From Panopea generosa (Eukaryota; Mollusca; Bivalvia; Adapedonta; Hiatellidae), in NCBI GenBank assembly GCA_029582155.1, contig CM055907.1, forward strand, positions 8,526,001 to 8,590,000: DNA of 64,000 nt. Reading direction: 5' to 3'. Shown here piece by piece: positions 23,400 through 35,877 of the stretch. The notes beneath the pieces were generated by a model. The model worked only from the letters and a program-made list of their open reading frames with translations, searched no databases and was not told the origin of the DNA. Position numbers and translations under genes: made by a program. The stretch's first letter is position 1, and each line of letters starts with the position of its first letter.

Positions 23400-25067
23400 A
23401 TCTCAAATGTATGGTGTAAACATGTGAGGTTGTTAATAGCCATGTTAAATATGGCGTGAACATGTCATTTATTTAAAACCATTTTATATATGGTGTGAAC
23501 ATGGACTTGTATATATAACCATGCTATGTGTGAACATATAGTTTTATATATAACCATGTTATATGTTTTTGTTTATAACTATGCTATAAATAGTGTGAAC
23601 TCGTGGTTGTATCTATAACTATGTTATATAAGGTGTGAACATATAGTTTTATTTATAACCAAGCTTTATATGGCTTGAACATGTGGTTGTATCTATAACC
23701 ATGTTATATAAGGTGTGGACGTGTGGTTGTATCTATAGCCATGCTATATATATTGTGTGAACGTGTGGTTGTATCTATAACAATGTTATATATGGTGTGA
23801 ACGTGTGATTGTATCTATAACCATGTTATATAAGGTGTGAACGTGTGGTTGTATCTATAACCATGTTATATATGGTGGGAACGTGTGGTTGTATCTTTAA
23901 CCATGCTATATATGGTGTGAACGTGAGGTTGTATCTTTAACCATGTAATATATGGTGTGAACATGTGGTTGTATCTATAACCATGTTATATAAGATGTGA
24001 ACGTGTGGTTGTATCAATAACCATGTTATATATGGTGGGAACGTGTGGTTGTATCTTTAACCATGCTATATATGGTGTGAACGTGTGGTTGTATCTATAA
24101 CCATGTTATATAAGGTGTGAACGTGTGGTTGTATCAATAACCATGTTATATATGGTGGGAACGTGTGGTTGTATCTTTAACCATGCTATATATGGCGTGA
24201 ACTCGTGGTAGTATCTTTAACCATGTTATATATGGTGTGAACATATGGTTTTATTTTATAACCATGTTATATAAGGTGTGAACGTGTGGTTGTATCTATA
24301 ACCATGTTATATATGGAATGAACGTGAGATTGTATTTATAACCATGCTATATATGATTTGAACGTGTGGATGTATTTATAACGATGTTATATATGGTGTG
24401 GACGTGTGGTTGTATCTATAACCATGTTATATATGGTTTGAACGTGTGGTTGTATCTATAACCATGCTATATATGGTGTTAAGGTGTGATTGTATCTATG
24501 ACGATGTTATATATGGTGTGAACGTGTGGTTGTATCTATAACCATGCTATATATGGTATGAACATGTAGTTGTATCTATAACCATGTTATATATGGTGTG
24601 AACGTGTGGTTGTATATATAACCATGTTATATATTGTGTGAACGTGTGGTTGTATCTATAACCATTTTTATAAGGTGTGAACATGTGGTTGTATCTATAA
24701 TCATGTTATATAAGGTGTGAACGTGTGGTTGTATCTATAACCATGTTATATATGGTGTGAACGTGTGGTTGTATCTATAAACATGTTATATATGGTGTGA
24801 ACGTGAAGTTGTATCTATAACCATGTTATATAAGGTGTGAATGTGTGAGTGTATCTATAACCATGTTATATTAGGTGTGAACATGTAGTTGTATATATAA
24901 CCATGTTATATTTGGTGTGAACGTGTGGTTGTATCTATAACCATGCCATGTATGGTGTGAACGTGTGGTTGTATCTATAACCATGTTATATGAGGTGTGA
25001 ACATGTAGTTGTATCTATAACCATGTTATATATGGTTTGAACGTGTGGTTGTATCTATAACCATGTT
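23400..25067. repeat. 40-bp minisatellite
   Basis: About 40 units of TATATGGTGTGAACGTGTGG plus TTGTATCTATAACCATGTTA; GGTGTGAACG at 23834 recurs at 23874 as GGTGGGAACG. The left end is more degenerate. The right end is continuous with the inverted-repeat element starting at 25068. Confidence 0.95.
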
Positions 25068-25338
25068 ATTCTATTTATATACCCACGTGACCTTATGCTA
25101 GCGAATAACGTAAAAATCTTAGGAAAAACAGCAGCTTTAGTTTACATTTTTTGCAGATAACGTTCTTAATATTTCATTACAGTTTACGAAAAAAGACAAA
25201 CACCGTCTCTGTATAGAGATCAACAATCGGTACTATCACGTGACCATGCACAACGGAAGCTGGCACTTTTCCTTCCATTTGTTACACTACCCCATAGCAT
25301 TTGATCACGTGGGTTTGCAACCAGTATATAAATAGAAT
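25068..25338. mobile_element. Inverted-repeat element, long form
   Basis: ATTCTATTTATATAC at 25068 is a perfect inverse of GTATATAAATAGAAT at 25324. These termini match the shorter family copies between 26005 and 29753, but the 240-bp interior differs from theirs. Confidence 0.65.
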
Positions 25339-25724
25339 GACGCGGTGTTTCATTGACAATATAACATACATTATTATTGTATTATTATTCTATTAGTATT
25401 GCAGATTAACGTTTGTTAAACGCAAATTTGACGTACGGTAAAAACTTATGTTATTCATATAAATGGTACCACGCATGTTAAATATATATTTAACGTAAGT
25501 TTAACATACGATCAAATACGTATGTTTTTCATGGAGTACCACGCACGTTAAACACATATTTTGAAACGCATGTTAATCAAAATGCACGTAAAACATATGT
25601 TAAACATACGGTTAAAAATATTTTTTTCAACATATGTTTAAGATACGTGTTATTTTTTACCTGTGTACAAGTAATTGCAATGTATGCTATAGTGTAAATG
25701 AAACACTACTTCATTCTGCTTCTG

Positions 25725-25830
25725 CAGCAATGGTCTAGGGGAAGAGAGCCCGACTCGCCTGCGGAAGGTTGTGGGTTCGATCCCAGTCCGGGTCATACCA
25801 AATACTTGAAAAATGGTCCTCGAAACTTGC
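25725..25830 (+). mobile_element. tRNA-derived SINE head (family 2)
   Basis: The A-box-like TGGTCTAGGGGAAGAGAGC and B-box GTGGGTTCGATCCCAGTC have pol III promoter spacing. The downstream body is not shared with the family 1 SINEs. Confidence 0.6.
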
Positions 25831-26004
25831 TCGTTAAGCGCTAAAAATTTAGAGGATAGTTCTAGGTCTGGCCGGCCCGCTGTCAGTATACATTGACTAG
25901 ATTGGGTAACATATCAAGTGTCTGTGGCAATGATACTACAGTGTCTCAAGTAGACACCGTCGCGATATAACTGCAAAATTGTTGCAAAAAAACCCATACA
26001 ACAT

Positions 26005-26110
26005 CATTCTATTTATAGGTAGGGTTTACCATATAAGGGATGTTACGATATTATCGATAATGGTAATCAAAATATTCCCGTACTGGGCGAATCTGTCTAT
26101 AAATAGAATG
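26005..26110. mobile_element. Short inverted-repeat element, copy 1
   Basis: The left end CATTCTATTTATAGGTAG mirrors the right end CTGTCTATAAATAGAATG. The interior has GGGTTTACCATATAAGGG and CCCGTACTGGGCGAATCTG. TGACGTCA, a palindromic CRE-type site, straddles the right edge. Confidence 0.75.
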
Positions 26111-26434
26111 ACGTCAGTTTTGCAAGGAATATTAGTTGTTTTCTGATGTTGATAAGAAATTACTGAATAAAAACTACATTTTAAGATATGTATTATGATA
26201 CTTATATTGTTATAATACAAAAATTTATGAAGTATATTAATGTATTGGTTTTATTTTAACTTGTTTTTGCAGTTTATCTATGAATAATGCATATATTATG
26301 ATAAACAATTTTGAACTTTACAATTATATGTTTCAGTAATGCATTTGCTAATAATTCTACATTTATCAAACGGGTTACATACCTGTGTACAGTACACATA
26401 TTATGTATGCTGTAGTGTTAATGACAAACTACTT

Positions 26435-26564
26435 CATTCTATTTATAGATAGGGTATACCATATAAGGGGTTTTATGATATTATCGATAATTTATCTGTT
26501 ACACAGATTAGTTATTGTTATCACAATATTCCCGTACTGGGCGAATCTGTCTGTCATAAAAATG
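26435..26564. mobile_element. Short inverted-repeat element, copy 2
   Basis: The left end CATTCTATTTATAGATAG is intact; the right end is degraded (CTGTCTGTCATAAAAATG). The core CCCGTACTGGGCGAATCTG is conserved. Confidence 0.7.
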
Positions 26565-26829
26565 ATGTCAGTTTTACAATGAATATGTTTCCTGGTGTTG
26601 ATAAATAAATGCCTTGTTTTAGGATCTGTATTCTTAAATGTATATTATTATATTGCAATAATAATACATATATTATCAAATGCAGTTTATGTATGAATTA
26701 TGCATATATTATGATAGATGAATTTGACCTTATAATCATAACGTGTTTAATATTGGCTGATAAGTTACATGCATCAAACGGGTAATATATAATAGTTGTG
26801 TATGTTATTGTGGTATTGAAAAAGTACGT

Positions 26830-26951
26830 CGTTCTATTTATAGATAGGGTATACTAAATAAGCGATATTGTTGATTATTTATCTTTCCTACTGATCAGTT
26901 AAGATAAACACAACATATCCGTATTGGGCGAATCTATTTCTAAAAAGAATG
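26830..26951. mobile_element. Short inverted-repeat element, copy 3
   Basis: Left CGTTCTATTTATAGATAGGG; right CTATTTCTAAAAAGAATG. The core is TCCGTATTGGGCGAATCT. Confidence 0.7.
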
Positions 26952-27021
26952 ACGCAGTTTTTGTCTTTTCGATGTTGGTGAATAATTAAATATATAACAA
27001 AAATTCTATATTGTAAGAACT

Positions 27022-27155
27022 ATTCTATTTTATTGGTAAGTAGGGTATACCATGTAAAGGATGTTTGGATATTAGCGATAATTCATCTGTGATACAGACT
27101 AAGAACGGTTATCACAATATTCCCGTACTGGGCGAATCTGTCTATCAACATAATG
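27022..27155. mobile_element. Short inverted-repeat element, copy 4
   Basis: Left ATTCTATTTTATTGGTAAG (diverged); right CTGTCTATCAACATAATG followed by ACGTCAG. The core CCCGTACTGGGCGAATCTG is intact. Confidence 0.65.
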
Positions 27156-27456
27156 ACGTCAGTTTTGTAAGGAAATATTTGTTTTCTGATATTGATAAAC
27201 AAATGCCTATATAGAAAGTACGTTTTAAGATCTGTATTATTATAATTGTATTATAACAATACAAAACATTATAAATTATGTTAAAATATTGATAATACAT
27301 TAAATTATCAAATAGAGTTGACATAGATTTGACCTTATAATCATAACATGTTTGATTAATGTATTGGTTAATACGTTATACATACATCAAACATGTTGCA
27401 TACCATATGCAATATACAAACGTTATGTATGTAATGATGGTAAGGAAACAGTACGT

Positions 27457-27578
27457 CGTTCTATTTATATATAGGGTATACCAAATAAGGGATATCAACG
27501 ATTATTTATCTTTCATACAGATAAGTTATAATAAACATTATTTACCCGTACTGGGCGAATCTGTCTATAAATAGAATG
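27457..27578. mobile_element. Short inverted-repeat element, copy 5
   Basis: Left CGTTCTATTTATATATAGGG; right CTGTCTATAAATAGAATG followed by ACGTCAG, forming TGACGTCA. Confidence 0.75.
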
Positions 27579-27651
27579 ACGTCAGTTTCGCAAGGAACAT
27601 TTGTTGTTTCCGATGTTGATAACAAGTAACGTTTTAAGAATTTTATTAATA

Positions 27652-27850
27652 TAAATACACATACTTTGATATGCATGATAGTATATTAATGTATTGATGT
27701 AAATACACATACTTTGATATGCATGATAGTATATTAATGTATTGATATAAATACACCTACTTTGATATGCATGATAGTATATTAATGTATTGATATAAAT
27801 ACACCTACTTTGATATGCATGATAGTATATTGATGTATATTGATGTATTG
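27652..27850. repeat. 48-bp tandem repeat
   Basis: About four units of TAAATACACCTACTTTGATA plus TGCATGATAGTATATTAATG and TATTGATA, nearly identical. Confidence 0.9.
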
Positions 27851-27899
27851 ATACTATGTAAACGTATCAGTCGATCAAAAAAATTACGTCAGTTTTGTA

Positions 27900-28490
27900 A
27901 ATAATATTTGTTTTTTAAAACTAAGATCTTAATCATTATACGATCACAATTCTTACATTGCAGAATGAAATTCTCGTCGAAACAATACCATTACAAGAAA
28001 TTTGTGTTTAAACTTGTTGAAGTGCTTTTGATTACAAAATGTGTATACTGCAGCTTAAATAACAAATTATGATATATTCTCCTTCAAACCTCAATATCTT
28101 TAATTGAAGATGATTTGCTGATCGAAACATATTCAAACATCTAGGTTTACATACAACTTACAGTTTTTTTTACAAGAAATCAGTTGCCTGTGATTTATGA
28201 ATGATTAATTTGCAAATTATTAATACTTCGTGTGCTATTTCATCAACATTAAGTCAGTAGATTCAAGTTTCCTATCCGTCTATACAAGTCCTTGGTAAAG
28301 TATAAAAATACAAGATATTATAAATTATGATACAACATTAAATTATCAAATGCAGTTTACATAAATTTGACATTATAACAACTTGTTTGATAAAAGTATC
28401 GGCTGATACGTTATACGTGAATCAAACGGGTTACATAGTATTACCATGTGTAATATACAATAGTTATGTATGGTATGGTGGTAATAAAAA
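27900..28490. other. AT-rich spacer of the inverted-repeat field
   Basis: Begins with a partial copy of the flank (ATTACGTCAGTTTTGTAAAT near 27880-27905), and 28300-28490 resembles spacers between other copies (TGCAGTTTA, CTGATACGTTA, AATCAAACGGGTTACAT). No gene is seen. Confidence 0.5.
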
Positions 28491-28498
28491 AAATACAT

Positions 28499-28620
28499 CA
28501 TTCTATTTATAGATAGGGTATACCAAATAAGGGATATTATCGATTATTTATATTTCATACAGACTAGTTTAAATAAACACAATATACCCGTGCTGGGCGA
28601 ATCTGTCTATAAATAGAATG
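28499..28620. mobile_element. Short inverted-repeat element, copy 6
   Basis: Left CATTCTATTTATAGATAGGG; right CTGTCTATAAATAGAATG with TGACGTCA at the edge. It is the most intact copy together with copy 1. Confidence 0.75.
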
Positions 28621-28869
28621 ACGTCAGTTTCGCAAGGAATATATGTTGTTTTCTGATGTTGATAAACAAATGCCTATATAATTACTATTGTTAAATATCT
28701 GTATTATTTTACTTATAGTATAGTTATCCAAATAGTATATATTATGTTAATGTACTGGTAATACATGTATGTTAATTTATCAAAGCCAGTTCATGTCTGA
28801 AGTATACATTTATTATGATACATAAGTGACCGTATAATCATAATATGTTTCATTAAGTATTGGCTGATA

Positions 28870-29550
28870 CGAGGGGCGTTCAATAAAAAGCGTTTTATTG
28901 GTAATAACTTAAAACAATAAGAAATAGTATCTTCGTAGTATTTGGTTCATACCTTCAATGTTATCGCCTTTAACAGAAATGTACTTTTTTTAATACTTTC
29001 GAAACATGTCATCATAGTCTGTATCAGACGCTGAAATACCACACTTCCGTTGGCGTTGTAAGACCTTCGCCTGTCTTTCGTGGTAATAAATTGCTGCCAT
29101 TGTTTCTATGGGGCTCAAAACAGTGAACTTATGTTTAATATTCTTGCTATTTCCTTATACACAAGAAAATCTGCGATGCGTGTACTTCGATTATGCCACG
29201 CGCACTCATGCAGCTCCGTATGTGAACACATTTAGTAGCTCTAAATTATATTTAACTGAAGTGCATACGACTGTATGTGAACACATTTAATAGCTCTTAA
29301 TTATATTTGACTGCAGTGTATACGACTGTATGTGAACATTTAGTAGCTCTAAATTATATTTGACTGCAGTTTATACGACTGAATGTGGTCAAGACTACGA
29401 TAAAAACGTTTTCTGGAAGTCGCACGAGTTGTGTGTTGGTTTCTTCTCATGCATAACAAATTAATCTATATGTCCGTGAAATTTCACGATTTACATGCTC
29501 ATGGTTCATAATTTATGGGACGAATAACAGTATTTATTGAACGTCCTTAG
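28870..29550 (-). mobile_element. Degenerate mariner-like element
   Basis: The left terminus CGAGGGGCGTTCAATAAA and the inverse of the right terminus, CTAAGGACGTTCAATAAA, match at about 15 of 18 bases. The element is flanked by TA on both sides (28868-28869 and 29551-29552), the Tc1/mariner target duplication. Read on the minus strand, 28890-29100 gives scattered transposase-like fragments near the C-terminus (for example KKYISVKGDNIEG) broken by stops. At 681 bp it is about half the length of an intact mariner. It is inserted within the spacer of the inverted-repeat family, since neighbouring spacers have the uninterrupted GGCTGATA...AATCAAACGG order. Confidence 0.75.
29213..29390. repeat. 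55-bp tandem repeat inside the mariner element
   Basis: GTATGTGA recurs at 29218, 29273 and 29328 with TAGCTCTAAATTATATTTGA between. It lies within the mariner termini and explains the lost coding region. Confidence 0.85.
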
Positions 29551-29632
29551 TATATTACACATGAATCAAACGGTTTACATATCCTGTGTTAGGTACATTA
29601 TTTATGCTATAGTGTTAATGAAAAAAGTAAGT

Positions 29633-29753
29633 CATTCTATTTATAGATAGGGTATACCAATTAGGGTTATTATCGATTATTTATCTTTTATACTGTTTAA
29701 AGAAGATAAATCTAATATACCCATAATGGGCGAATCTATTTCTAAACAGAATG
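29633..29753. mobile_element. Short inverted-repeat element, copy 7
   Basis: Left CATTCTATTTATAGATAGGG; right CTATTTCTAAACAGAATG. The core is CCCATAATGGGCGAATCT. The right-edge site has decayed to GACGACAG. Confidence 0.7.
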
Positions 29754-29839
29754 ACGACAGTTTCGCAAAACATTTTGTTTTTCCGATGTTGATAAACAAA
29801 TAAATATATAAAAAATAGATATTGTAAGATTTTTTCTTT

Positions 29840-30535
29840 TTTGAATACCATATAATATTCCAGACGGTAAAAATAACCAAACACTCCCAAAAATGTGACA
29901 CTGTAATAGTTAACGCTTTATTTATAGACGTTACGTCAGTTACAATGACTGAACACTCCAGTAAGATCATCTGTTTAACGTTGCACCAGAAGCTAGAATC
30001 AGAATATGTCTTGTTTAATTCATCACGGTTGACAACAAAAATACCCCTATTGTGAGTGTTCCCAAAGGTCAAATACGCCGTCACAAGGTCATTTATCCAT
30101 CACTGTAAGTTTGTTAACATACACGTAGTCGATGAGTATACTCCGGTAAGGGGCGTCCGTCATGGTTTAAAGCAATAATACTGCTGCAGTTGTGGCGTCG
30201 AGCAAAGCTCAGTCCGGAACTGTTTGTGGAAATGTTTGCCAGTTACTTGCGGAAAGATGGCAGTCAGATCTGCTCAGATATATTCTGAGGTATTCACACA
30301 AATAATAATATATATCCATATATGATATGTCGTGTGTTCAAACATATATATTCCAGTTAATACATTTACATCTTAAGAAGGTGACCATTTACGTATAAAG
30401 CCATAATTTTATAATACACATATATTGTAGAAGCAGCAGCAAAAACTAACAATTCAAACAGACGTTCACTTAAAAAAAATAACTCAACAAAAAAAACAAC
30501 ATTTGATTAATTTTATTTAAATAACAAAACGAACA
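29840..30535. other. Intergenic, nothing recognised
   Basis: The open frame at 29677-30084 on the minus strand overlaps the repeat copy and shows no domain. I reject it as a gene. Confidence 0.4.
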
Positions 30536-30537
30536 AC

Positions 30538-30830
30538 ATGGTTTCTACTGATCGAAGTAGATGTCGTGGAAGAAGCATTATGTATTGTGTCTATAATGGT
30601 TTCTATTTTTCGAAGTAGATGTCGTAGAAGAAGCATTATGTATTGTGTCTATGGTGGTTTCTACTGATCGAATAAGATGTCTCGGAAGAAGCAATATGTT
30701 TTGTGGCTATAATGGTTTCTACTGATCGAAGTGGATGTCGTGGAAAAAGCAATATGTATTGTGGTTATAATGGTTAATACTGATCGAAGTGGATGTCGTA
30801 GAAGAAGTAATATTTGTTACAGTTTAGATG
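30538..30830. repeat. 58-bp tandem repeat
   Basis: About five units of ATGGTTTCTACTGATCGAAG plus TAGATGTCGTGGAAGAAGCA and a TATTGTGTCTATA tail. Confidence 0.9.
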
Positions 30831-30927
30831 TTAAGTGAAATCACAGAACCTGGAAGAAACATACATATATAAGTCACGGAGTGCTTAAATATATATACAG
30901 TATTAATGAAAGGCAACTTTTCTGAAC

Positions 30928-31220
30928 CAATTACCGAATATGATAAGTAGTTGCTCCCCTTTATGCTGCAAAATAAAGGCAACGTATTTGAACATTGCGT
31001 TGTTGCTTATTTTACTTTACAAATGAATACTCACACTGGTTAACTTCCCTGTGTTGAATGTTTTAAAAATACAACAAATAGTGTTACACTCTCGTTAAAA
31101 CATTGTGTTGGAAAGCCAATGCATTTCTCTTTCCAACCATTTTAATAAAGTGTATATATATATAACAGTAATCGTTAAGGAGTATAAAGGAGAGCAACTA
31201 TTGATCATATTCGGTAATTG
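30928..31220. mobile_element. MITE-like inverted-repeat element
   Basis: CAATTACCGAATATGAT followed by A.TAGTTGCTC.CCTTTAT at 30928-30966 is mirrored at 31183-31220 (ATAAAGGAGAGCAACTATTG...TATTCGGTAATTG). Arms of about 38 bp enclose 215 bp with no coding capacity. No clear target duplication was identified. Confidence 0.6.
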
Positions 31221-31792
31221 ATATTTGGGTCGAGTTCTACCCCTTTACGAAAATCTTTATTCGCAAATACAAACATGTTCTTATTTTTCCCCATTTGTTG
31301 GCGTTATAGAGCGTTTTGGGGGATGGGAGTTGGGTTGGTGGTATAGGGGATATTTGATAGGTGCCGTAGCCCTGTGGTTTGAAATACAGTTAAATCTATG
31401 AACAGGCCTAGAGATAAAAAAACTGTGAATTACTTCACATCATATCTACGGCTATAGATTTGCTTTCGCAAACCCTTATTCGCTGTAATGAAAATTCTAG
31501 TAATTCTTATTTATTCTTATGTTCTAATGGTGATATAAACAATTGCAGGCTGTTCACAAATATCATAGGGGTGCGTGAATTCAGCTATTTCTCACACGTC
31601 CTGCCATTTTAAGCTATATGGGTACAAAGATCAGCAGGATCTATCCTGTCGCGTTGTCTCCCACTTCCCATCACTGCATGCACGCATAGCGGATCCACTC
31701 GTGAGTGAAATGGTTGGTATATAGGAAAACAATTTTTGAGATTAACTATTATTTATTTCATGTGTAAAGTAGTAGGCTTGTAAACAAATATA

Positions 31793-31981
31793 CTGTACGG
31801 AACAGCTAACCCGCCACCTGACATGTTATTTACCGGGAATTTATTTAATCACTGACTTTTGCGCAATGTAAATTTAATACATACATGTCTGCTTATGTCG
31901 TTAACAAACTCTAATTACGCTACTCAATAGTTTTACGAAAAACTGGTTATACAAAAGTGGCGGGTTAGCTGTTCTGTTTAG
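31793..31981. mobile_element. MITE, Tc1/mariner type
   Basis: The left arm includes GGAACAGCTAACCCGCCAC and the right arm GTGGCGGGTTAGCTGTTC, inverted. The arms extend about 25 bp and are bounded by TA on both sides (31791-31792 and 31982-31983). The total of 189 bp and the TA flanks fit a non-autonomous Tc1/mariner derivative. Confidence 0.75.
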
Positions 31982-31983
31982 TA

Positions 31984-32690
31984 TGTAAACGTGACACATA
32001 CCATACACATCTCATAATGCCGTCCTTGAATAAATTTAATTATTAACTAAAAATATAAAATAGTAATTCATACAGTATATTTTTTTTATAGTTTTTTGAC
32101 CCGACATTTTGTGGGCTTAGCGCAACAAAGTCTATCTACATTTTTAGTTCATATTGGGCTAGTCTAGCCTTGCACTTAGCACGTGCTATTTAGGCTATAT
32201 ATATATTACAGGATGATGTTGCCCTAGATATTGTTCATATAAAACTTATTTTGTATAATATTAAACTATTAGCTGTAATAATCACATATAGGACGGTTTT
32301 CTTTTTTTACCAATAGACACTTAACAGCTAAGACATATCCATCAGTTGTGTTTGATAATGATAATTAAGGAAGATGTTTAGATTTTTCGGATCACAAAAC
32401 AACTGTATGTTTAAATATATTTCACATGTTGCGATACACCTTGCGAAGTTTTTAAACACAACATCATTCAAAAAGTCTTTGTGCGTTGCCATCATTGCTC
32501 TCGACGCTGCCTGCATGTAAATAGTTCAAGTCTCATAAACAATATGCTCCAAAGACAAATTTGAAATTCTTTCTTTGTACTGGTTACTAGCAAAGCTCCA
32601 TTTCCATTTTAGAATAGTAAAGTTTGCGTTATTCTGTCATAAAAAAACAAATAATATGTCCAGCAGGAGACGAAGCCATCACAACATTAT
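31984..32690. other. Intergenic, nothing recognised
   Basis: AT-rich. A minus-strand frame at 32328-32516 has no supporting signal. Confidence 0.4.
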
Positions 32691-34700
32691 AAACAATCAA
32701 CATATACCATAATCAAGATAAATACGACTTAAACACACAGACTGAGTGACCACCTGAGAATAAACAATCAACACATACCATAATCAAGACAAACACACAG
32801 ACTGAATGACCACATGAGCATAAACAATCAAAACATACCATAATTAAGATAAACACAACATAAACACACAGACTGATGACCACAACATCATGAACAATCA
32901 ACGTTTACCATAATCAAGATAAACACAACATAAACACACACACTGAGTGACCACAACATCATGAACATTCAACGCATACCATAATCAAGAAAAACACAAC
33001 ATAAACATACAGAGTGAGTGACCACAACATCATGAACAATCAAGGCATACCATAATCAAGGTAAACACACCATTAACACACATACTGAGTGACCACAACA
33101 TCATAAACAATCAAGAAATACCATAATCAACATAAACACAATATAAACACACAAACTTAGTGACCACATGAATGAGCATAACCAATCAGCACGTACCATA
33201 ATAAAGGTATATAACACAAACACACAGACTGAATGACCACATGAGCACAAACAATTAACACATACCATAATCAAGGTAAATGCAGCACAAACACACAGAC
33301 TGAGTGACCACATGAGCGTAAACAATCAAAACATTGCATAATCAAGGTAAATACAATTCCAACACACAGACGAAGTGACCACATAAGCATAAACAATTAG
33401 CACATACCATAGTCAAGACAAATACAACACAATCACACGGACTGTGTGACCACATGAGCATAAACAAGCAACACATACTATATTCACGATAAATACAACA
33501 TAAACACAAAGACTGAGTGACCGCATGAGCGTAAACAATCAACACATACCATAATCAAGGTAAATACATCACAAACACACAGACTGAGTGACCACATGAA
33601 CATAAACAATTAACACATACCACAATCAAGATAAATACAACACAAACACACAGACTAAGTGACCGCATGAGCATAAACAATCAACACATTCCACAATCAA
33701 GGTAAATACAGCACAAACACACAGACTGAGTGACCAAAAGACCATAAACAACCAACACATACCATATTCAAGATAAATACAACATAAACACAAAGATGAG
33801 TGACCGCATGAGCATAAACAATCAACACATACCATAATCAAGGTAAATACATCACAGACACACAGACTCAGTTACCACATGAACATAAACAATTAACACA
33901 TACCATAATCAAGATAAATACAACACAACCACACAGACTTAGTGACCACATGAGCATTAACAATCAACACATTCCACAATCAAGGTAAATACAGCACAAA
34001 CACACGGACTGAGTGACCAAAAGACCATAAACAACCAACACATACCATATTCAAGATAAATACAACAAAAACACTAAGACTGAGTGACCACATGAGCGTA
34101 AACAATCAACAAATACCACAATCAAGATAAATACAACAGAAAAACACAGACTGAGTGACAGCATGTGCATAAACAATCAACATGTACCATAATCAAGATA
34201 AATACAACATAGACACACAGAATGAGTGACCACATGACCATAAACAATCAACACATACCATAATTAAGGTAAATACAACCTAAACACACAGAATGAGTGA
34301 CCACATGAGCGAAAACAATCAACATTTACCATTTTCGAGATAAATACAACACAAACACATAGACTGAGTGACCATATGAACGTAAACAATCAACACATAC
34401 CATAATCAAGGTAAATACAACATAGACACACAGACTCAGTGACCACATGACCATAAACAATCAACACATACCATAATCAAGATAAATACAACACAAACAC
34501 ACAGACTGAGTGACCACATGAGCATAAACAACCAACACGTACTACAATTAAGATAAATACAACATAAACACACAGACTGAGTGACCACATGAGCATAAAC
34601 AACCAACACGTACTACAATTAAGATAAATACAACACAAACACACAGACTGAGTGACCACATGAGCATAAACAACCAACACGTACTACAATTAAGATATAT
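32690..34700. repeat. 71-bp minisatellite
   Basis: About 28 units of TAAACAATCAACACATACCA plus TAATCAAGATAAATACAACA and CAAACACACAGACTGAGTGA with a CCACATGAGCA tail. CAGACTGA recurs at 34502, 34573 and 34644. Some units are shortened on the left. Minus-strand frames (Cys/Val/Leu-rich) are artefacts. Confidence 0.95.
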
Positions 34701-35870
34701 AGATGCGCTTCTTCAAATAGGCAGTAACAAAGCCATCACTGAGGAGCTTAAACCAACCAATTACTATGAAAAACTTTATATTGTGCTTTATAATTTAACT
34801 TATGTTTTAAATTGGAAACAAACTTCAATCTTTATGTTCATTTCTAACAATTTTAACAAATCGTCTGTTAAAAACAAAAACCTGGTGTCTACCAAAATTT
34901 CCGAAAATATGGTTTTAAAATTCTTAGTATGATATCTTGTAAATACATATTGTCTCAAAATGTCAGCTTCATATCTTAATTAGTTTTGAAGATATTGATT
35001 ATAGATCAAACCTTGCATCTGAAATCTATCCGATTTCCACCTGCCAAAATCTTGTAGATGTAGATACTATATATTTTTGTCATTTATGCAACACATTTGC
35101 ATGCCAGAGTTTATCACCAGTGCATACAATATTTTGGTTTTTAACTACCAGAAAGAATTCGGTAACAAACCGAGAGACAGAACATGGTATATGATTATGA
35201 CAGGTTACAGCTTTAACATGTGACAACTCTAATCATCTCTACCATTTTGCTAAACCTAACAGCTAAAGATACACATGTCTACTTGTAAATAAATACAAGC
35301 AATATTCAGCCATACCCTGGTATTAAACAACAGAATTGTATGGTTGTGTGAGAAATAGTGAAAACGTCTGGTGTGGTAAAAACCAGTCCATATTGTTTGT
35401 AAATGAAACATTTTTAAAACAGGTATTTGACAAAAGAAGTGCAAATTGGTGTTGATAACCTGGTATATCAGATTTTATCTGACTTATTGTGTTGATGATA
35501 AGCAACGGTATTAACACAATCTAGAAAAATTTAAAAAGTGACACAAAATAATGAAATTTAAAGGTATGTAATTTTATGCATCACTCATTATTATAGATAA
35601 ATGCAATTAGATTAGTTTTTATTGTACTTGAAATAGATATTATAAATATATATACCAAAATTTCAATATTTATTTCTGTATATGTCAATTAATTTAGTTA
35701 ATTCATAAATTAAAATTGTACTTATACTGAATAATTATATTAATCATTATTATGGTCGCCGTAACACCTTTTGCTGTTAACGTGCATTTGTTCATATTAT
35801 AGAAGAATGATAAATGGTTAGTTTAAAATACAGAATTATTATCAAAAAAATTTTCTAGATGTAGCCAGTT
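34701..35870. other. Intergenic, nothing recognised
   Basis: Short open frames (34660-34932, 35256-35517) show no motif. TTGGTTTTTAACTACCAG-like phrases resemble sequences near 39310 and 39700, so both may be ends of a larger old mobile element spanning 35-39.8 kb. That is inference only. Confidence 0.3.
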
Positions 35871-35877
35871 GATAATG

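Noticed and set aside
13495-25067. CRISPR-like arrays among the regular repeats
   Set aside because: Units are contiguous with no unique spacers, and the genome is eukaryotic.
32713-34680. Minus-strand Cys/Leu/Val-rich frames resembling membrane peptides
   Set aside because: Simple translations of the 71-bp minisatellite; the frame changes between units.
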